NCBI GenBank assembly: GCA_036259835.1
Contig: DATABA010000049.1
Location: forward strand, 1-7,472
Direction of reading: 5' to 3'
Source: JALYGK01 sp036259835
Lineage (GTDB): Bacteria > Actinomycetota > UBA4738
Length of the DNA: 7,472 nucleotides
Position 1 is the first letter of the stretch. Each line of letters begins with the position of its first letter. A program made the position numbers and the translations under genes. The notes under the pieces were generated by a model. That model saw nothing but the letters and a program-made list of their open reading frames with translations, did no database searches and was not told where the DNA came from. Below are positions 6,871 through 7,472 of this stretch, one piece after another.

Positions 6871-6898
6871 TCAAGCAACTGCACGCAAAAGCCGAGTC
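6871..6898 (+). promoter_or_regulatory. Candidate sigma-28/WhiG-type promoter of pilA
   Basis: TCAA (6871-6874), 16-nt spacer, GCCGAGTC (6891-6898). Against TAAA-N14-16-GCCGATA(A/T) this is 3/4 at -35 and the GCCGA core (5/8) at -10. Transcription would start near 6905, giving a leader of about 50 nt with the ribosome binding site at 6938-6947. Alone it is weak; the identical architecture in front of pilB makes it worth recording. A GAGCG/CGCTC stem (6858-6872) touches its upstream edge and a CGCGA/TCGCG stem (6907-6924) lies in the leader; no clear housekeeping promoter was seen in 6775-6955. Confidence 0.28.
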
Positions 6899-6937
6899 AA
6901 ACACTACGCGATGAAAACGTCGCGAACCATCTAAGGG

Positions 6938-6947
6938 AAGGAGGTGA
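6938..6947 (+). promoter_or_regulatory. Strong Shine-Dalgarno of pilA, decides the start
   Basis: AAGGAGGTGA is a full-length complement to the 16S rRNA 3' end. It lies 8 nt before ATG 6956, near-ideal spacing. The GTG at 6944, which would extend the protein by four residues, is part of the Shine-Dalgarno itself and so is not the start. It is the strongest ribosome binding site in the window, fitting a highly made structural pilin. Confidence 0.85.
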
Positions 6948-6955
6948 CACACAAC

Positions 6956-7438
6956 ATGATGCAGAAAATCGCTCGAAAGATGCACGGGGAGGAAGAGGGA
7001 TTCACCCTCATCGAGTTGATGGTGGTCGTTCTGATCATCGGCATTCTCATCGCCATCGCTCTGCCTACCTTCCTGGGCGCTCGGAGGCGGGCTCAGGACC
7101 GTCAGGCGCAGTCCTCGCTGCGGAACGCCCTGTCCGCTGCCAAAGTCATCAAGACCGATAACGACAGCTACGCAGGGGCTAACGCCGCGGGTCTTACCTT
7201 AACTGAGCCGGCGCTGCAGTTCGCCGACTCTCCAGCGACGTCGAACGGCCCCGGCGTCGTGAGCGTCCAGGCGGCATCCGGCTCATGGGAAGCAGCTGCG
7301 AGGTCGAACTCGAACAAGTGCTTCTACATCTACGACGCCGGCACAACTCCGATCAAATATGGGGTTGAGGAAGTCGCTGCAGGGACCAACTGCGATGGAG
7401 GTGCGGCCGACACCAAGGCTGCAGCTAACGCCTGGTAG
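6956..7438 (+). CDS. pilA: Type IV major-pilin-like prepilin PilA
   Basis: PilA-type prepilins are cleaved and N-methylated by PilD, then polymerised into the pilus by PilB/PilC. The 160-residue precursor has a 15-residue basic/acidic leader ending EEEG, then FTLIELMVVVLIIGILIAIA: Gly-1, Phe+1 and Glu+5 are the class III signal rules for prepilin peptidase, and the following 20-25 residues form the hydrophobic N-terminal helix. The mature protein would be 145 residues. The helix continues with GARRRAQDRQAQSSLRNALSAAK, typical of Gram-positive and actinobacterial pilins. The C-terminal globular part is Ala/Ser/Gly-rich and holds exactly two cysteines (precursor 122 and 146), a likely disulfide closing the D-region. 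The start is ATG 6956 because of the Shine-Dalgarno just upstream; ATG 6959 is adjacent and would remove one residue. It could also be a pseudopilin, but its place next to pilB/pilT/pilC and its strong ribosome binding site favour the major pilin. Confidence 0.92.
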   Translation: MMQKIARKMHGEEEGFTLIELMVVVLIIGILIAIALPTFLGARRRAQDRQAQSSLRNALSAAKVIKTDNDSYAGANAAGLTLTEPALQFADSPATSNGPGVVSVQAASGSWEAAARSNSNKCFYIYDAGTTPIKYGVEEVAAGTNCDGGAADTKAAANAW

Positions 7439-7472
7439 TCCAAGCAGCACGGAAGCAAGAAGGGGCGGTCCA
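7439..7472. other. Non-coding tail after pilA
   Basis: Thirty-four bases follow the pilA stop. They are purine-rich and include AAGGGG (7461-7466), which could be the ribosome binding site of another gene starting just beyond the window. No terminator hairpin is visible, so read-through into a following pilus gene is possible. Confidence 0.3.

Noticed and set aside
6881..6930. GEMM-type cyclic-di-GMP riboswitch before pilA, suggested by ACGCAAAAGCC
   Set aside because: The GNRA-loop hairpin and the downstream paired block with its receptor and closing stem are absent, and the spacing to the nearest stem is wrong. Only a short word resembles the consensus.
6775..6955. Small RNA or CRISPR-like element in the gap before pilA
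   Set aside because: There is no repeated unit, no terminator with a T-run and no recognisable RNA family; only short stems (6858-6872 and 6907-6924) are present.
7199..7201. TTA leucine codon in pilA as a sign of bldA-type developmental control
   Set aside because: TTA codons also occur in alaS (517-519) and near the end of ruvX, so the codon is not specially restricted here.

Overview
This is a GC-rich window with a strong bias for C or G at third codon positions. All seven protein genes lie on the + strand. The order alaS-ruvX-mltG, the LexA-type palindrome CGAAC-N4-GTTCG and the actinobacterial look of the pilin and pilus ATPases suggest an actinomycete-type bacterium (Actinomycetota), perhaps a deep-branching or uncultured lineage. 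That placement is an inference from gene content and style, not from a phylogenetic marker.

Layout. Positions 1-792 hold the 3' end of alaS (alanyl-tRNA synthetase). It overlaps ruvX/yqgF (785-1237) by 8 nt. A 135-nt gap carries a perfect LexA/SOS-box-like palindrome at 1316-1329. Then comes mltG (1373-2464), a membrane-anchored murein endolytic transglycosylase. A 181-nt gap with inverted repeats and a sigma-28/WhiG-like promoter candidate leads into a type IV pilus block: pilB (2646-4388, extension ATPase with an MshEN-type N-terminal domain), pilT (4437-5573, retraction ATPase), pilC (5566-6774, inner-membrane platform) and, after another 181-nt gap, pilA (6956-7438, major-pilin-like prepilin with a near-perfect Shine-Dalgarno). 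The last 34 nt are non-coding and purine-rich and may lead into another gene outside the window.

How the genes work together. alaS, ruvX and mltG are a common housekeeping neighbourhood (translation, 16S rRNA processing or Holliday-junction-like nuclease, peptidoglycan synthesis termination). The second half encodes the core motor of a type IVa pilus: PilB drives assembly of PilA through the PilC platform and PilT drives disassembly. The prepilin peptidase (PilD) and the PilM/N/O alignment proteins are not in the window; the former is needed to process PilA.

The most interesting signals are regulatory. There is a LexA-like box in front of mltG. Two similarly built sigma-28/WhiG-like promoter candidates, with the same 16-nt spacing, lie in front of pilB and pilA. 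PilB also carries a tandem motif typical of cyclic-di-GMP-binding MshEN domains. The genes themselves belong to known families; no wholly new system is evident.
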